Shown here: positions 1-7,583 of the stretch, piece by piece
How the letters are laid out: each line of letters starts with the position of its first letter
Numbering within the stretch: position 1 is the first letter of the stretch
From: JAVWGW01 sp036655915
GTDB taxonomy: Bacteria; Actinomycetota; Coriobacteriia; Coriobacteriales; Eggerthellaceae
Length of the DNA stretch: 23,081 nucleotides
Reading direction: 5' to 3'
NCBI GenBank assembly: GCA_036655915.1
Contig: JAVVPE010000026.1
Location: 1 to 23,081 of the forward strand
Position numbers and translations under genes: made by a program
Notes under the pieces: generated by a model
The model's database searches: none
What the model was told of the DNA's origin: nothing
The model's input: the letters and a program-made list of their open reading frames with translations, nothing else

Positions 1-515
1 AAAGTCAGAAAAAGCGCATCTTAACCAACGAAAAAGCGCGCATGCGTAATCGCGCCGTTCGTTCAGAGTTGAAGACTGCGACCCGTACCGTGCATGATGC
101 GGTTGAAGCTAAAAACGGTGCCGACGCCTATGCGTGTGCACTTACCGCTTGCCGTTTGATGGACAAGGCCGTTTCCAAGGGCGTCATCCACAAGCGCCAG
201 GCTGCCAACCACAAAAGTGGTCTTATGAAGCTTGCCAACACCGTAGCAAGCGATGCCGATCGCGCCGCTTATGAAGTGGCCGAAAAAAAGGCTCAAGAGA
301 AAAAGGGTTCCAAGAAGGCTGCCGCTAAAGCTGAACGTGAAGCAAACATGAAAAAGGCTTCCGAAGAAAAGGCTAAGCGCCGCACCGAAACCCAGAAATC
401 TCAGAAATCTGCTGCCAAGAAGAAGGCTGCCGAAGAAGAAGCTGCTGCCAAGGCTGAAGCCGAAGCCGCCGCTGCTGAGCCTGCCGAAGCACCTGCTGAA
501 GCTGCTGCCGAATAA
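1..515 (+). CDS. rpsT: 30S ribosomal protein S20 (5' partial, long C-terminal tail)
   Basis: S20 binds 16S rRNA early in small-subunit assembly. The reading frame is open from position 3 and contains the S20 core: a basic N-terminus with TNEKARMRNRAVRSELKTA, then KGVIHKRQAANHKSGL. The start codon lies just outside the window, probably about five codons upstream (family members begin MANIKS...). The ATG at 42 is internal, because the conserved residues before it are in frame. S20 is normally about 85-90 residues, but here about 170 are visible. After the core ends near position 260, roughly 85 residues of Lys/Ala/Glu-rich, alpha-helical sequence follow and finish in an acidic Ala/Glu/Pro stretch. 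The gene is convergent with holA and followed by a hairpin terminator. Identity is secure; the role of the tail is unknown. Confidence 0.95.
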   Translation, partial: SQKKRILTNEKARMRNRAVRSELKTATRTVHDAVEAKNGADAYACALTACRLMDKAVSKGVIHKRQAANHKSGLMKLANTVASDADRAAYEVAEKKAQEKKGSKKAAAKAEREANMKKASEEKAKRRTETQKSQKSAAKKKAAEEEAAAKAEAEAAAAEPAEAPAEAAAE

Positions 516-568
516 CTTTTAAGCACAGCCAACTGACGATCGCCACGCGATCTGTCCGCATATCAAGT

Positions 569-598
569 AAGAAATAGACCCTTTGGGGTCTATTTCTT
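569..598. terminator. Intrinsic terminator between convergent rpsT and holA
   Basis: A perfect 12-bp stem pairs 569-580 with 587-598 around a 6-nt loop (581-586). The + strand arm ends in a T-rich run (TATTTCTTGTT) and the opposite side is A-rich. It lies 54 nt after the rpsT stop and 46 nt past the holA stop, so it probably ends transcripts from both sides. Confidence 0.88.
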
Positions 599-643
599 GT
601 TGTGGCGTGTGAGGCGTAGGTGTGCCTGCAAGATCGGTTTGGT

Positions 644-1621
644 TTAGCGCTTGGGGGCGCAAACGCTTACCACCCATTGCAGAAAAGCATCTTCGGGCAC
701 AGCACCGCTTTTCATGGCCTGTTCGGTGTCGCGTGCACCTTTAAGCGCCGCGCGCAATTCGGCGGCCGTGAAACCGCGTGCCCAGGCCATGTGGTTTTTC
801 ACACGCCAATCAGGCGCTTTAAGGGTTGCGGCAAGGCTTGCCTGCGCGCCGCGTTGATACAGAGCGCGCGCGATTATCAATTCGCGCAAACGCTGTGTGC
901 AGGAAGCTAACAGCGCGTGGGGCGAAACGCTTTCCATGCGGCCCAAACACCACAGGCACTTTTTTGCGTTGCGCGCCGAAAAGGCATCGACAAATTCCCA
1001 GGGTTTCACTTCAGCTGTGCGCGCAACTAAGGCCATAACTTCGCGTTCGCCCACCGCATCGCCGCCGGTGTGTGCCATGGCCAGCTTTTTTAATTCGGTA
1101 TCGAGGGTGATGGTGTTTTCGCCCACCTGATTGACCAGGGCCACCGCCGCGCCTTCGGAAAGCGTAATGCCGTGAGCCACCGCCATAGAACGCACAGCGC
1201 GGGGCAATTCGCGGCGCGTGAGCGGCGCACAATCGATAACGGCCGTTTTACCGATGGCAGCAACGGCTTTATACAGGCGCGTGTTTTTTGCCAGCTTTGC
1301 GCAAACCAGGGCTAACACGGTGGTTTCACAGGGATTTTTTAAGTAATCAACCAGCGCTTCGGAATCAGCTTTTTTAAGCTTGTCGGCGTTGTCAACCTGC
1401 ACAAGCCGCTTTTCGCTGGCAAAGGGAATAGTGTTGCAGGCGGCGGTAATGGTAGTGCCTAAGGCGGTTTCGCCATTGAATACTTCGCTGTTAAAGGAAA
1501 GATCACCCAAGGTGGAAAGGCGTTTTTTAAGACGGCGCACCACGGCCTCGCGCTTGAGTTCGTCTTCGCCGTTAACCAGATAAACGCACAGCAGCGCGTC
1601 ATTTTTTGATGTGTTTGCCAT
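644..1621 (-). CDS. holA: DNA polymerase III subunit delta
   Basis: The delta subunit of the clamp-loader complex opens the beta sliding clamp for loading on DNA. The 325-residue length is usual for the family. The N-terminus (LLCVYLVNGEDELKREAVV) matches the HolA pattern in which the first strand is followed by a degenerate nucleotide-binding loop. Later come the delta-typical segment with PWEFVDAFSARN and a helical C-terminal collar domain with LLASCTQRLRELIIARAL. It starts with ATG 9 nt after the comEC stop with a G-rich ribosome site, so it is the last gene of a comEA-comEC-holA operon. The comEC-holA-rpsT neighbourhood is widespread in Gram-positive bacteria and supports the call. Confidence 0.93.
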   Translation of the reverse strand: MANTSKNDALLCVYLVNGEDELKREAVVRRLKKRLSTLGDLSFNSEVFNGETALGTTITAACNTIPFASEKRLVQVDNADKLKKADSEALVDYLKNPCETTVLALVCAKLAKNTRLYKAVAAIGKTAVIDCAPLTRRELPRAVRSMAVAHGITLSEGAAVALVNQVGENTITLDTELKKLAMAHTGGDAVGEREVMALVARTAEVKPWEFVDAFSARNAKKCLWCLGRMESVSPHALLASCTQRLRELIIARALYQRGAQASLAATLKAPDWRVKNHMAWARGFTAAELRAALKGARDTEQAMKSGAVPEDAFLQWVVSVCAPKR

Positions 1622-1630
1622 GCCCCCATT

Positions 1631-4066
1631 TTAACGGAGGGTTTCTACTTCTATGGCGCCCACGCGCAATCTGCATACAACTTCTCCTTGCGTATCGCTG
1701 CGAAACGTGGTGGCACCGCCCGCTTCAAGCAGCGCCACCGTTTCGGCAGCAGGGTGGCCATAGCGATTGTGCGCGCCCACGCTGTACAGGGCAATTTCGG
1801 GACGCAACACCGCCGCCTCTTTTTGCCCCAAGGCATGCTTTGACCCATGGTGTCCCACTTTGTAGATGTCGATATCCCCCACTTCCCCCTGTTCAATTAA
1901 CGCGGCAATTTGGGGCTGTTCGGCATCGCCGCACAAAAGCGCGCGCCATTCCACCGTGCCATCGGCATTGCAATCGGCATCGAGGGCCAAACACAGACTA
2001 TCGGCATTGCCGCCTTCTTCGGCAAAGGCCTGCGGCCACACAGCGCGTGCGGAAAAAACGCCGAAGCGCAGCGTGTCACCCTTGTGCACCCCTTGCAGGC
2101 CGTCTTCGCCCACAACTTGCACAGCGCCTGCCCGCAGCTTTGTGCAGGCCTGGCACGTACAGCTTAGGGCGTCGGCCGCCACCAGCACTTTATCCACAGA
2201 AACGATGTTTTGTAAGGCTGCCAGCGAATCGCAGTGATCGCTATCGGGGTGCGTGATAAGCACGGCATCCAAATGGTAGACCCCGCGCCGTGCCAGCCCC
2301 CGCAAAAGCGCTGCATCTTGATTGCCCGTATCCACCAGCAGCGTGGCCCCCTGACTGCGCAGCAAAAATGCGTCGCCCTGGCCCACATCAAGCATAATCA
2401 GTTCGTCGGGTGCCAAACGCGGTGCCACCACCACTGCCAAACAACTGACCACCAGCGCAAGCGCGCAGCCAGCCGCCGCCACCCGGCGCGAAGGCTTCGG
2501 CCAAACGCGCCATAACACTGCCGCCACCAGCACACTTGCACACACGAGCACAGCAAAATTGCCCGAAAACGGGATGGCAGCAAAGGGGATGCGCGCCAAA
2601 AGCATAACCCCTTCGCAAAAAGCCTGAGCGGCCACCACAAAGCAGCCCAGCACAAACGATCCCGCAGCGGGCAGCAGTAAAAACAGGATAACTGCCAGCA
2701 AGCCTCCGCCGCAAAACAGGGCAAACAGCGCCGATGCAAGCACGTTGGCCACCGGCGCAATAAGCGATATTTGGGCGAACACCGCAGCGGCAAGGGGCAG
2801 CGTGAGCAGATTTGCCGCCAGCGTCATGGCCAGCGCATCGCGCACAAAGCCGGGGCGCAAACCCAAACACTGCGCGCACCAGTTGCTTGCCAGCCCACCA
2901 AATATCACAATGCCGCAGGTTGCTGCCACCGAAAGAGCAAAGGATACAGAAAATGCTGCCTGGGGGCTTGCCACAAGCAAAATGCACACGCACAAAGAAA
3001 GCGCGCTTAAGCCCGAAGAACGCCGGTGCGCAAAAACCGCCGTCATGCTAATAAGAGACATAAGGGCTGCCCGAATGGCTGAAATGGGCAGCCCGGTAAA
3101 CACTAAATAACAGCCGATGAACAGCACCTGCACGGCCACGGTGGCCCAAAGATTCAGGCGCAGCGCCCGCAGAAAAAGCCCGATAAACGAAGACACCACC
3201 ACCAGATGGGCACCCGATACGGCAATAATATGGGCAAGACCACAGGCCTTGACGGCCGCATAAAACCCGCCTTCATCAAGGCCGCCTCGCTCGCCAAAAA
3301 GCACGGCGCGCAAAAACGCCGTCCCTTCCCCACTATAGCCATCAAAACTTGCAAGCGCGCTTTGTCGAAACGCCAGCAAAACCCCCAAGGCGCCGGTGGG
3401 TTCACTTCGTTGCACACTATCGGCACTTACGCGTGCGGCGATGCCCTGCTGGTAGTAGTAATGCGCGGCCGTTTGGCTGGGTGCGCAAAAGGAGGCCTGT
3501 GTGCGAAAACGCTGCCCAAAACGGTAGAGTGTTTCGGGATGTGCGGCGGCAGCATCTGTGGTATCGCCTGCGGCATCATCCGTGGCATCCCTTGCAGCAT
3601 CATCCGCGGCAAAATTGACGCGCACCTTGATTGTGCGGCCGTTTGCCAAGGTTGTTTCCGCACAACACGATGCCCCAAAATCTCCCTGCTTCGCATCTTC
3701 GACCACTCTAAATTCGCAGGTTTGGGCTGGTTGTTGCAGCGCTGCGGCACAATCGCGCGCGTAATCAAGTGCCGCCACACACCCACATACGCCGCCCAAA
3801 CACAGCCCCACAAGCACACAGGCGATTGCGGTGTAGCGCGTGCGCCACAGAGCGATGCCCGCACCCAGCGCCCCCACAAGGCAGGCAAGCAAACACGCAA
3901 GCATGGTGGGTGGCTGCGCTGCCTCCAGAAAAAGATAGGCGGCGCCGATACCCGCCCACAAACCGGCGGCTACAAAAAAGACTAGGGGAAGACCAGGCCG
4001 AATGGCGCTAAGCGCCCCTTCTTGGCCGCTGCCACCTTCAAAGCCAAAACCTTCCTGCGCTTTCAT
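1631..4066 (-). CDS. comEC: ComEC/Rec2 family DNA-uptake channel protein
   Basis: ComEC is the inner-membrane channel that carries single-stranded DNA into the cytoplasm during natural transformation. The 811-residue protein has the full family layout. Two or three N-terminal membrane helices (about 25-100) precede a soluble OB-like/DUF4131 region (about 110-230) interrupted by a low-complexity Ala/Asp insert. The polytopic Competence domain follows (about 240-530, with AHIIAVSGAHLVVVSSF), then a C-terminal metallo-beta-lactamase-like domain. That domain shows LDVGQGDAF near residue 558, HPDSDHCDS near 605 and VGHHGSKHAL near 737. Keeping the H-x-D-x-D-H-type motif suggests an active nuclease-like domain. 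The ATG overlaps the comEA stop by 4 bp (ATGA), implying translational coupling. Whether the organism is naturally competent is not shown by these genes alone. Confidence 0.95.
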   Translation of the reverse strand: MKAQEGFGFEGGSGQEGALSAIRPGLPLVFFVAAGLWAGIGAAYLFLEAAQPPTMLACLLACLVGALGAGIALWRTRYTAIACVLVGLCLGGVCGCVAALDYARDCAAALQQPAQTCEFRVVEDAKQGDFGASCCAETTLANGRTIKVRVNFAADDAARDATDDAAGDTTDAAAAHPETLYRFGQRFRTQASFCAPSQTAAHYYYQQGIAARVSADSVQRSEPTGALGVLLAFRQSALASFDGYSGEGTAFLRAVLFGERGGLDEGGFYAAVKACGLAHIIAVSGAHLVVVSSFIGLFLRALRLNLWATVAVQVLFIGCYLVFTGLPISAIRAALMSLISMTAVFAHRRSSGLSALSLCVCILLVASPQAAFSVSFALSVAATCGIVIFGGLASNWCAQCLGLRPGFVRDALAMTLAANLLTLPLAAAVFAQISLIAPVANVLASALFALFCGGGLLAVILFLLLPAAGSFVLGCFVVAAQAFCEGVMLLARIPFAAIPFSGNFAVLVCASVLVAAVLWRVWPKPSRRVAAAGCALALVVSCLAVVVAPRLAPDELIMLDVGQGDAFLLRSQGATLLVDTGNQDAALLRGLARRGVYHLDAVLITHPDSDHCDSLAALQNIVSVDKVLVAADALSCTCQACTKLRAGAVQVVGEDGLQGVHKGDTLRFGVFSARAVWPQAFAEEGGNADSLCLALDADCNADGTVEWRALLCGDAEQPQIAALIEQGEVGDIDIYKVGHHGSKHALGQKEAAVLRPEIALYSVGAHNRYGHPAAETVALLEAGGATTFRSDTQGEVVCRLRVGAIEVETLR

Positions 4067-4767
4067 ACGCAGATGGCATCGGCGAGGGCGGCGTACTTTT
4101 TTTCACCGATACCCGAAACCCGCTGCAAATCTTTGATGGTTTTGAAGGGGCCTTGCGCTTCGCGGTCGGCGATGATGCGCTGGGCGGTGGCCGGCCCCAC
4201 ACCGGCAAGCGAGTCGAGTTCTTCAAGCGTGGCCGAATTGATGTTTATTTTGCCCGCAGAAGCCTGGCCTGCCGATGAAGAGGAGCCGCCTGATGACGCA
4301 GGGGGTGGCGCATCGGGCGCGGCCAACAGCGGCACAATCACCTGTTCGCCATCTTCTAACACCCGAGCACAATTGAGCGCATCGGTGGCAGCACCCGGCG
4401 CAAAGCCTCCCGCCGCATCTATGGCAGCCCCCACGCGCGTGCCTGCGGAAAGCTCGTAAACGCCAGGGCTAACAACCGCCCCGCCCACATGTACCACCAA
4501 GGGTGTCTGATCCCCCTGAGCGGCAGCCTGATTAGCAGCTGCGGCATCCCCGGTGGCGGTAGCACCTGCGCCTGACCCCGCAGCAGCAGCCGCTGCATCA
4601 CCGGAAACCAATTGAAAGGGTTGAGAAGAAAACAAGCCGCACAAGCCCTGCAGGCAGCAAAATAAGATGATAAGCGCCACCACCGTAATGCCGATAAGCA
4701 CCGGCGTTTTAACAGCGCTTACATGAGCTTTTGCTTTAAAGCTTTGCGCAGTTTCCTGAAATGACAT
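4063..4767 (-). CDS. comEA: ComEA family DNA-binding competence protein
   Basis: ComEA is the membrane-anchored receptor that holds incoming double-stranded DNA outside the membrane. The start chosen is the ATG at 4767, preceded by a strong ribosome site (AAGGGGG, about 5 nt spacing). A GTG at 4842 would add 25 residues but has a weak site. The 234-residue product has one transmembrane helix near residues 22-48 and an Ala/Gly linker. An SLBB-like domain (LVVHVGGAVVSPGVYEL) follows, then a Ser/Gly/Pro linker and a C-terminal pair of helix-hairpin-helix motifs with ININSATLEELDSLAGVG and LQRVSGIGEKKYAAL. It is the first gene of the comEA-comEC-holA unit. The upstream region has unusual repeats that may regulate it. 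Confidence 0.93.
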   Translation of the reverse strand: MSFQETAQSFKAKAHVSAVKTPVLIGITVVALIILFCCLQGLCGLFSSQPFQLVSGDAAAAAAGSGAGATATGDAAAANQAAAQGDQTPLVVHVGGAVVSPGVYELSAGTRVGAAIDAAGGFAPGAATDALNCARVLEDGEQVIVPLLAAPDAPPPASSGGSSSSAGQASAGKININSATLEELDSLAGVGPATAQRIIADREAQGPFKTIKDLQRVSGIGEKKYAALADAICV

Positions 4768-4846
4768 GACACCCCCTTGCGTCACTTCAGATACTAAGGC
4801 TTTGACCTTGCGCGGAACCGCGAGATTTCTCACCTGGGACACGACA

Positions 4847-4877
4847 AAAGCTTACAGAATCTAACGCAAAGCTTACA
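4847..4877 (-). promoter_or_regulatory. Paired 10-bp direct repeats upstream of comEA
   Basis: The sequence AAAGCTTACA occurs exactly at 4847-4856 and again at 4868-4877, that is TGTAAGCTTT twice on the comEA coding strand. The 21-bp spacing is about two helical turns, so the two copies lie on the same DNA face. They sit 80-110 bp before the comEA ATG, where an operator would be expected. No convincing -10/-35 pair was seen, so promoter placement is open. Confidence 0.45.
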
Positions 4878-4930
4878 CCGCAGGTCAGGGGGTTGAAAAT
4901 AAGGCGAAAACAGGGCGATTAACTAAAGGG

Positions 4931-5060
4931 GTGCAGCCAGTCGGCAAGAGGGTGCACCAATTTGGGCAAGAGGATGTGCCAAGTTGGACGAGAGGGTGTG
5001 GCCAGTCGGGCGAAAGGGTATGCCAATCGGGCGGGCAAAGGCGCGCCCAACTGGTCGGGG
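4931..5060. repeat. Degenerate 22-bp tandem repeat array upstream of comEA
   Basis: About six consecutive units are visible: 4931-4951, 4952-4973, 4974-4995, 4996-5017, 5018-5041 and a partial 5042-5060. The approximate consensus is GTGyGCCAAnTsGGGCrAGAGG. The units are 19-24 bp long, mostly 22. Each carries a small palindrome-like core of the form CCAAnTTGG or CCAGTCGG. The array starts right after the thiI stop and ends 163 bp before the comEA ATG, so it fills the intergenic region. It is not a CRISPR array because there are no unique spacers. It could be a cluster of transcription-factor sites in phase with the helix, or a satellite-like array. Confidence 0.7.
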
Positions 5061-5062
5061 AG

Positions 5063-6268
5063 TTATTTCTTGGGGCGGTAGGAACTGCAGCGGTAATCGT
5101 GGATTTCTGCTTTTTCCACCAATTCAGCTATCCACGTTTCAAGCGGCAACTGTTCTTCTAATTCAAGCACCGGGCGCAGGTGTGCGTGCGTTTCTGGGTT
5201 GCGAGGCATGAAAAGCGTGCAGCAATCCGGAGCATCCTGCGATGAAATGTCGTAGCTGCCCAGCTGCTGGGCAAGCGTGATGATATCAAGTTTATCCGAC
5301 CCGATAAGCGGACGGAAAATAGGCATGTTTACTGCGGCATCGGTAACAGCAATGTTGTCAAGCGTTTGGCTGGCCACCTGCCCCAGGCTTTCGCCCGTTA
5401 CCAGCGCCTTCGCCTTTTCCTTGCGACCCAAGGCTTCGGCCACTTTAAACATGAGGCGGCGATACATAATAACGCGCAGTTCAGGGGGTACCGCAGCCGC
5501 TATTTCGCGCTGATAATCGCCGAAGGGCACCACATAGACGCGGGCGATACAGCCCGTTTTTTCCAACACGCGCGCAATATCATCCACCAGATATTCGCTG
5601 GTGGAAGACGTTTGCGGACGCCCCGAAAAATGCACGCCAATGCACACCGCGCCGCGCCGCGCCATTTTCCAGGTAGCCACCGGCGAATCGATGCCCGAAG
5701 AAAGCAGGCACATCACGCGCCCCGCTGACCCTACGGGCAAACCGCCAATGCCGCGCGCGCTGCGTGCGTATACATAGGTGGACCCCTGCACCACTTCGAC
5801 GCACACTTTAAGATCGGGGTCTTTCATCTTTACTTTTTTGTCGGTGAAAATGCCATACAAATGCCCGCCCACCAGCTGGTTGAGCTCCATAGACCCGATG
5901 GGGAAATCGGTATGGTTGCGCCGCGCGGCCACCTTCCACGTTTCAAAGGATCCCGCATCGCGCATGGCCAATTCGGCCGTTTCATACATTTCTTCAAGTT
6001 CGCGTTCGCACTTGTAGCCGCTTGAAACGCGCGCGACACCGGGAACGCGCGCAACCGCATCGGCGATGGCGCAGGCGACTTCATAGCTTGTGCCTTCCTT
6101 GATGAAAATAAGCAGGCGCCCCGAAATACGGTGGATTGCCACCAGGGGAAACTCATGCAAAAGTGCTTCAAGGTTGCGCAAAAGCCGCATCTCGAACGAT
6201 GAACGGTTATGCCCTTTCAGTCCAATTTCGTGATAGTGGACAAGGCAGATGCGCTGGTATTCATTCAT
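5063..6268 (-). CDS. thiI: tRNA 4-thiouridine synthase ThiI (no rhodanese domain)
   Basis: ThiI adenylates U8 of tRNA and transfers sulfur to make 4-thiouridine; many members also feed sulfur to thiamine thiazole synthesis. The order is an N-terminal ferredoxin-like part (GLKGHNRSSFE), a THUMP domain to about residue 170, then an adenylating PP-loop domain with LLSSGIDSPVATW at about 188-200. The usual loop reads SGGIDSP, so the second position is Ser instead of Gly. ALVTGESLGQVASQT and the DCCTLFMPR cysteine region are also present. At 401 residues it lacks the C-terminal rhodanese domain of the E. coli enzyme, as in most Gram-positive forms, so sulfur would come from a partner cysteine desulfurase. 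Its ATG overlaps the rpoZ stop by one base (TAATG). Confidence 0.94.
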   Translation of the reverse strand: MNEYQRICLVHYHEIGLKGHNRSSFEMRLLRNLEALLHEFPLVAIHRISGRLLIFIKEGTSYEVACAIADAVARVPGVARVSSGYKCERELEEMYETAELAMRDAGSFETWKVAARRNHTDFPIGSMELNQLVGGHLYGIFTDKKVKMKDPDLKVCVEVVQGSTYVYARSARGIGGLPVGSAGRVMCLLSSGIDSPVATWKMARRGAVCIGVHFSGRPQTSSTSEYLVDDIARVLEKTGCIARVYVVPFGDYQREIAAAVPPELRVIMYRRLMFKVAEALGRKEKAKALVTGESLGQVASQTLDNIAVTDAAVNMPIFRPLIGSDKLDIITLAQQLGSYDISSQDAPDCCTLFMPRNPETHAHLRPVLELEEQLPLETWIAELVEKAEIHDYRCSSYRPKK

Positions 6269-6528
6269 TAATGGTTTTTGATATCGATGCTGGCCGAATC
6301 ATAGGATACTTCGCCGCGGGCGATTTCGGCAAACGCCATCGAGAGCGGTTTCTTTTCGGCAGCACGCGCAATTTCAACGGCAGTTTGCAGTTGGATAGCA
6401 CGATCGCGCTGACCGCGCATCATATCGTTGATGTCGTGGGCACGCTTGGAAGCCAAGGCGCACAACAAAAACCGATCGTTGTCGGTTTTTTCCAGAAGCA
6501 GATCAATTTTCGGATCAATAATACTCAT
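6268..6528 (-). CDS. rpoZ: DNA-directed RNA polymerase omega subunit
   Basis: Omega helps assemble and stabilise RNA polymerase. The 86-residue frame begins MSIIDPKIDLLLEKTDNDRF and contains ASKRAHDINDM, the conserved omega helix that contacts beta-prime, followed by AVEIARAAEKKPLSMAFAEI. I chose the ATG at 6528 because it overlaps the gmk stop in an ATGA arrangement and follows an AGAGGAA ribosome site. An upstream in-frame start at 6582 would run deep into gmk. The gmk-rpoZ pair is a conserved actinobacterial arrangement. Confidence 0.94.
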   Translation of the reverse strand: MSIIDPKIDLLLEKTDNDRFLLCALASKRAHDINDMMRGQRDRAIQLQTAVEIARAAEKKPLSMAFAEIARGEVSYDSASIDIKNH

Positions 6529-7112
6529 AGGGTAGGTTCCTCTTCTTGTTTTTGTTCCGCGAAAGAATCGACCAGGGCGCACAACACATCGCTTGCCTGG
6601 TCAAGATTATCATTTACAAGCGCTACATCATACTCCATTTTACGGGAAAGCTCCAGTTGCGCTACCTGCATCCTTTTTTCAATCACATCAGGCGTTTCGG
6701 TGCCACGGCGATGCAGGCGGGTTTGCAGTGCCGCAAGCGAAGGCGGCTCAATGAAAATAAGCTTGGCGTTGGGCATGGTTTCGCGCACCTGAAAAGCGCC
6801 CTGCACATCGATTTCCAAGATAACCTGTTCACCCTGGGCCACATGTTGCGCCACAAGCGCACGCGGCGTGCCGTAGCGCGCACCGTGCACCTGTGCCCAT
6901 TCAAGCAGGCCATCTTCGGCGATAAGGGTATCGAAATCTTCATCGGAAACAAAGAAGTAGTGCTGCCCTTCCACTTCCTTGGGGCGCGGTTTGCGCGTCG
7001 TAACCGACACCGCCACCCAAGCATCGGGTATGCGCGCTAAAAGACGAGCCACCAGGGTGCCCTTGCCAGCTCCTGATGGCCCAGAAATTACTAACAGATT
7101 ACCGTGTCGCAT
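6525..7112 (-). CDS. gmk: Guanylate kinase
   Basis: Guanylate kinase phosphorylates GMP to GDP with ATP. The 195-residue protein has the P-loop GPSGAGKG at residues 11-18, followed by VSVTTRKPRPKEVEGQHYFF, the GMP-binding region, and the lid region with RLHRRGTETPDVIEKRM. Length is normal for the family. The gene starts 4 nt after the mihF stop with only a weak ribosome site, so it is probably translated by coupling. It ends overlapping rpoZ by 4 bp. Confidence 0.96.
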   Translation of the reverse strand: MRHGNLLVISGPSGAGKGTLVARLLARIPDAWVAVSVTTRKPRPKEVEGQHYFFVSDEDFDTLIAEDGLLEWAQVHGARYGTPRALVAQHVAQGEQVILEIDVQGAFQVRETMPNAKLIFIEPPSLAALQTRLHRRGTETPDVIEKRMQVAQLELSRKMEYDVALVNDNLDQASDVLCALVDSFAEQKQEEEPTL

Positions 7113-7116
7113 AGGT

Positions 7117-7425
7117 TTAGCTTAAACGCTCCAACAAAGCCACTTGCTGGCGTTCACCCAAACCGCGCAGACGACGGCTTTCAGCAATGTGCAGTTCGGT
7201 CATAACCTTTTCAGCTTTAGCTTTACCATAGCCGGGCATGGTTTCGATGAGGGTGGAAACCCTCATACGACCCACGATGGGATCGGTTTTCATGTCAAGC
7301 ACGGCGGTTAAAGTAAGCTTGCCGCTTTTCAGATCTTCACGAACCTGTGCCCGTTGAATGCGTGCAGCCTTTGCCTTTTCCAGCGCTGCCTTGCGCTCCT
7401 CGGGGCTCAACTGAGGAATAGCCAT
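7117..7425 (-). CDS. mihF: Actinobacterial integration host factor (mIHF-like)
   Basis: mIHF is a small nucleoid-associated DNA-binding protein of actinobacteria, unrelated to the HU-like IHF of E. coli. The 102-residue frame begins MAIPQLSPEERKAALEKA with a basic helical N-terminal half (ARIQRAQVREDLKSG). It then shows the helix-two-turns-helix part with RVSTLIETMPGYGKAKAEKV and SRRLRGLGERQ. The ATG at 7425 has a strong ribosome site (AAGGAGATAATCAG); an ATG-containing extension to 7479 is less likely. The position between pyrimidine genes and gmk-rpoZ matches the conserved order in other actinobacteria. It may have its own promoter in the 158-bp gap behind pyrE. Confidence 0.92.
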   Translation of the reverse strand: MAIPQLSPEERKAALEKAKAARIQRAQVREDLKSGKLTLTAVLDMKTDPIVGRMRVSTLIETMPGYGKAKAEKVMTELHIAESRRLRGLGERQQVALLERLS

Positions 7426-7520
7426 CTGATTATCTCCTTCTTCTTCTGACACAATGTCCTGATAGTAGCATAGGTGCACAAAACCATTAAAGAGAATTAC
7501 CCAGGTATCCAGAAATCTTC

Positions 7521-7529
7521 TTTATATCA
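7521..7529 (-). promoter_or_regulatory. Candidate extended -10 promoter for mihF-gmk-rpoZ-thiI
   Basis: On the - strand TGATATAAA lies about 95 bp before the mihF ATG, giving an extended -10 (TGn plus TATAAA). No good -35 is visible. The 158-bp gap between pyrE and mihF contains no clear terminator, so read-through from the pyr operon is also possible. Confidence 0.4.
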
Positions 7530-7583
7530 GCGGTTTTACTTCACAAAAGCCTGGTGAAAATACATATTTGCCGCAAAAACTGC

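Noticed and set aside
538..552. GATCGC/GCGATC small inverted repeat after rpsT
   Set aside because: Six-bp stem with a 3-nt loop and no T-run; the strong terminator just downstream explains the end of transcription.
3206..3985. 259-residue + strand frame opposite comEC
   Set aside because: Antisense shadow of a clearly conserved gene; low-complexity translation with no family features.
4931..5060. CRISPR array
   Set aside because: Units are contiguous and degenerate with no unique spacers, and no cas genes are present.
7540..7558. TTCAC/GTGAA inverted repeat after pyrE as a terminator
   Set aside because: Only 5 bp of stem, a long loop and no clear T-run on the - strand.
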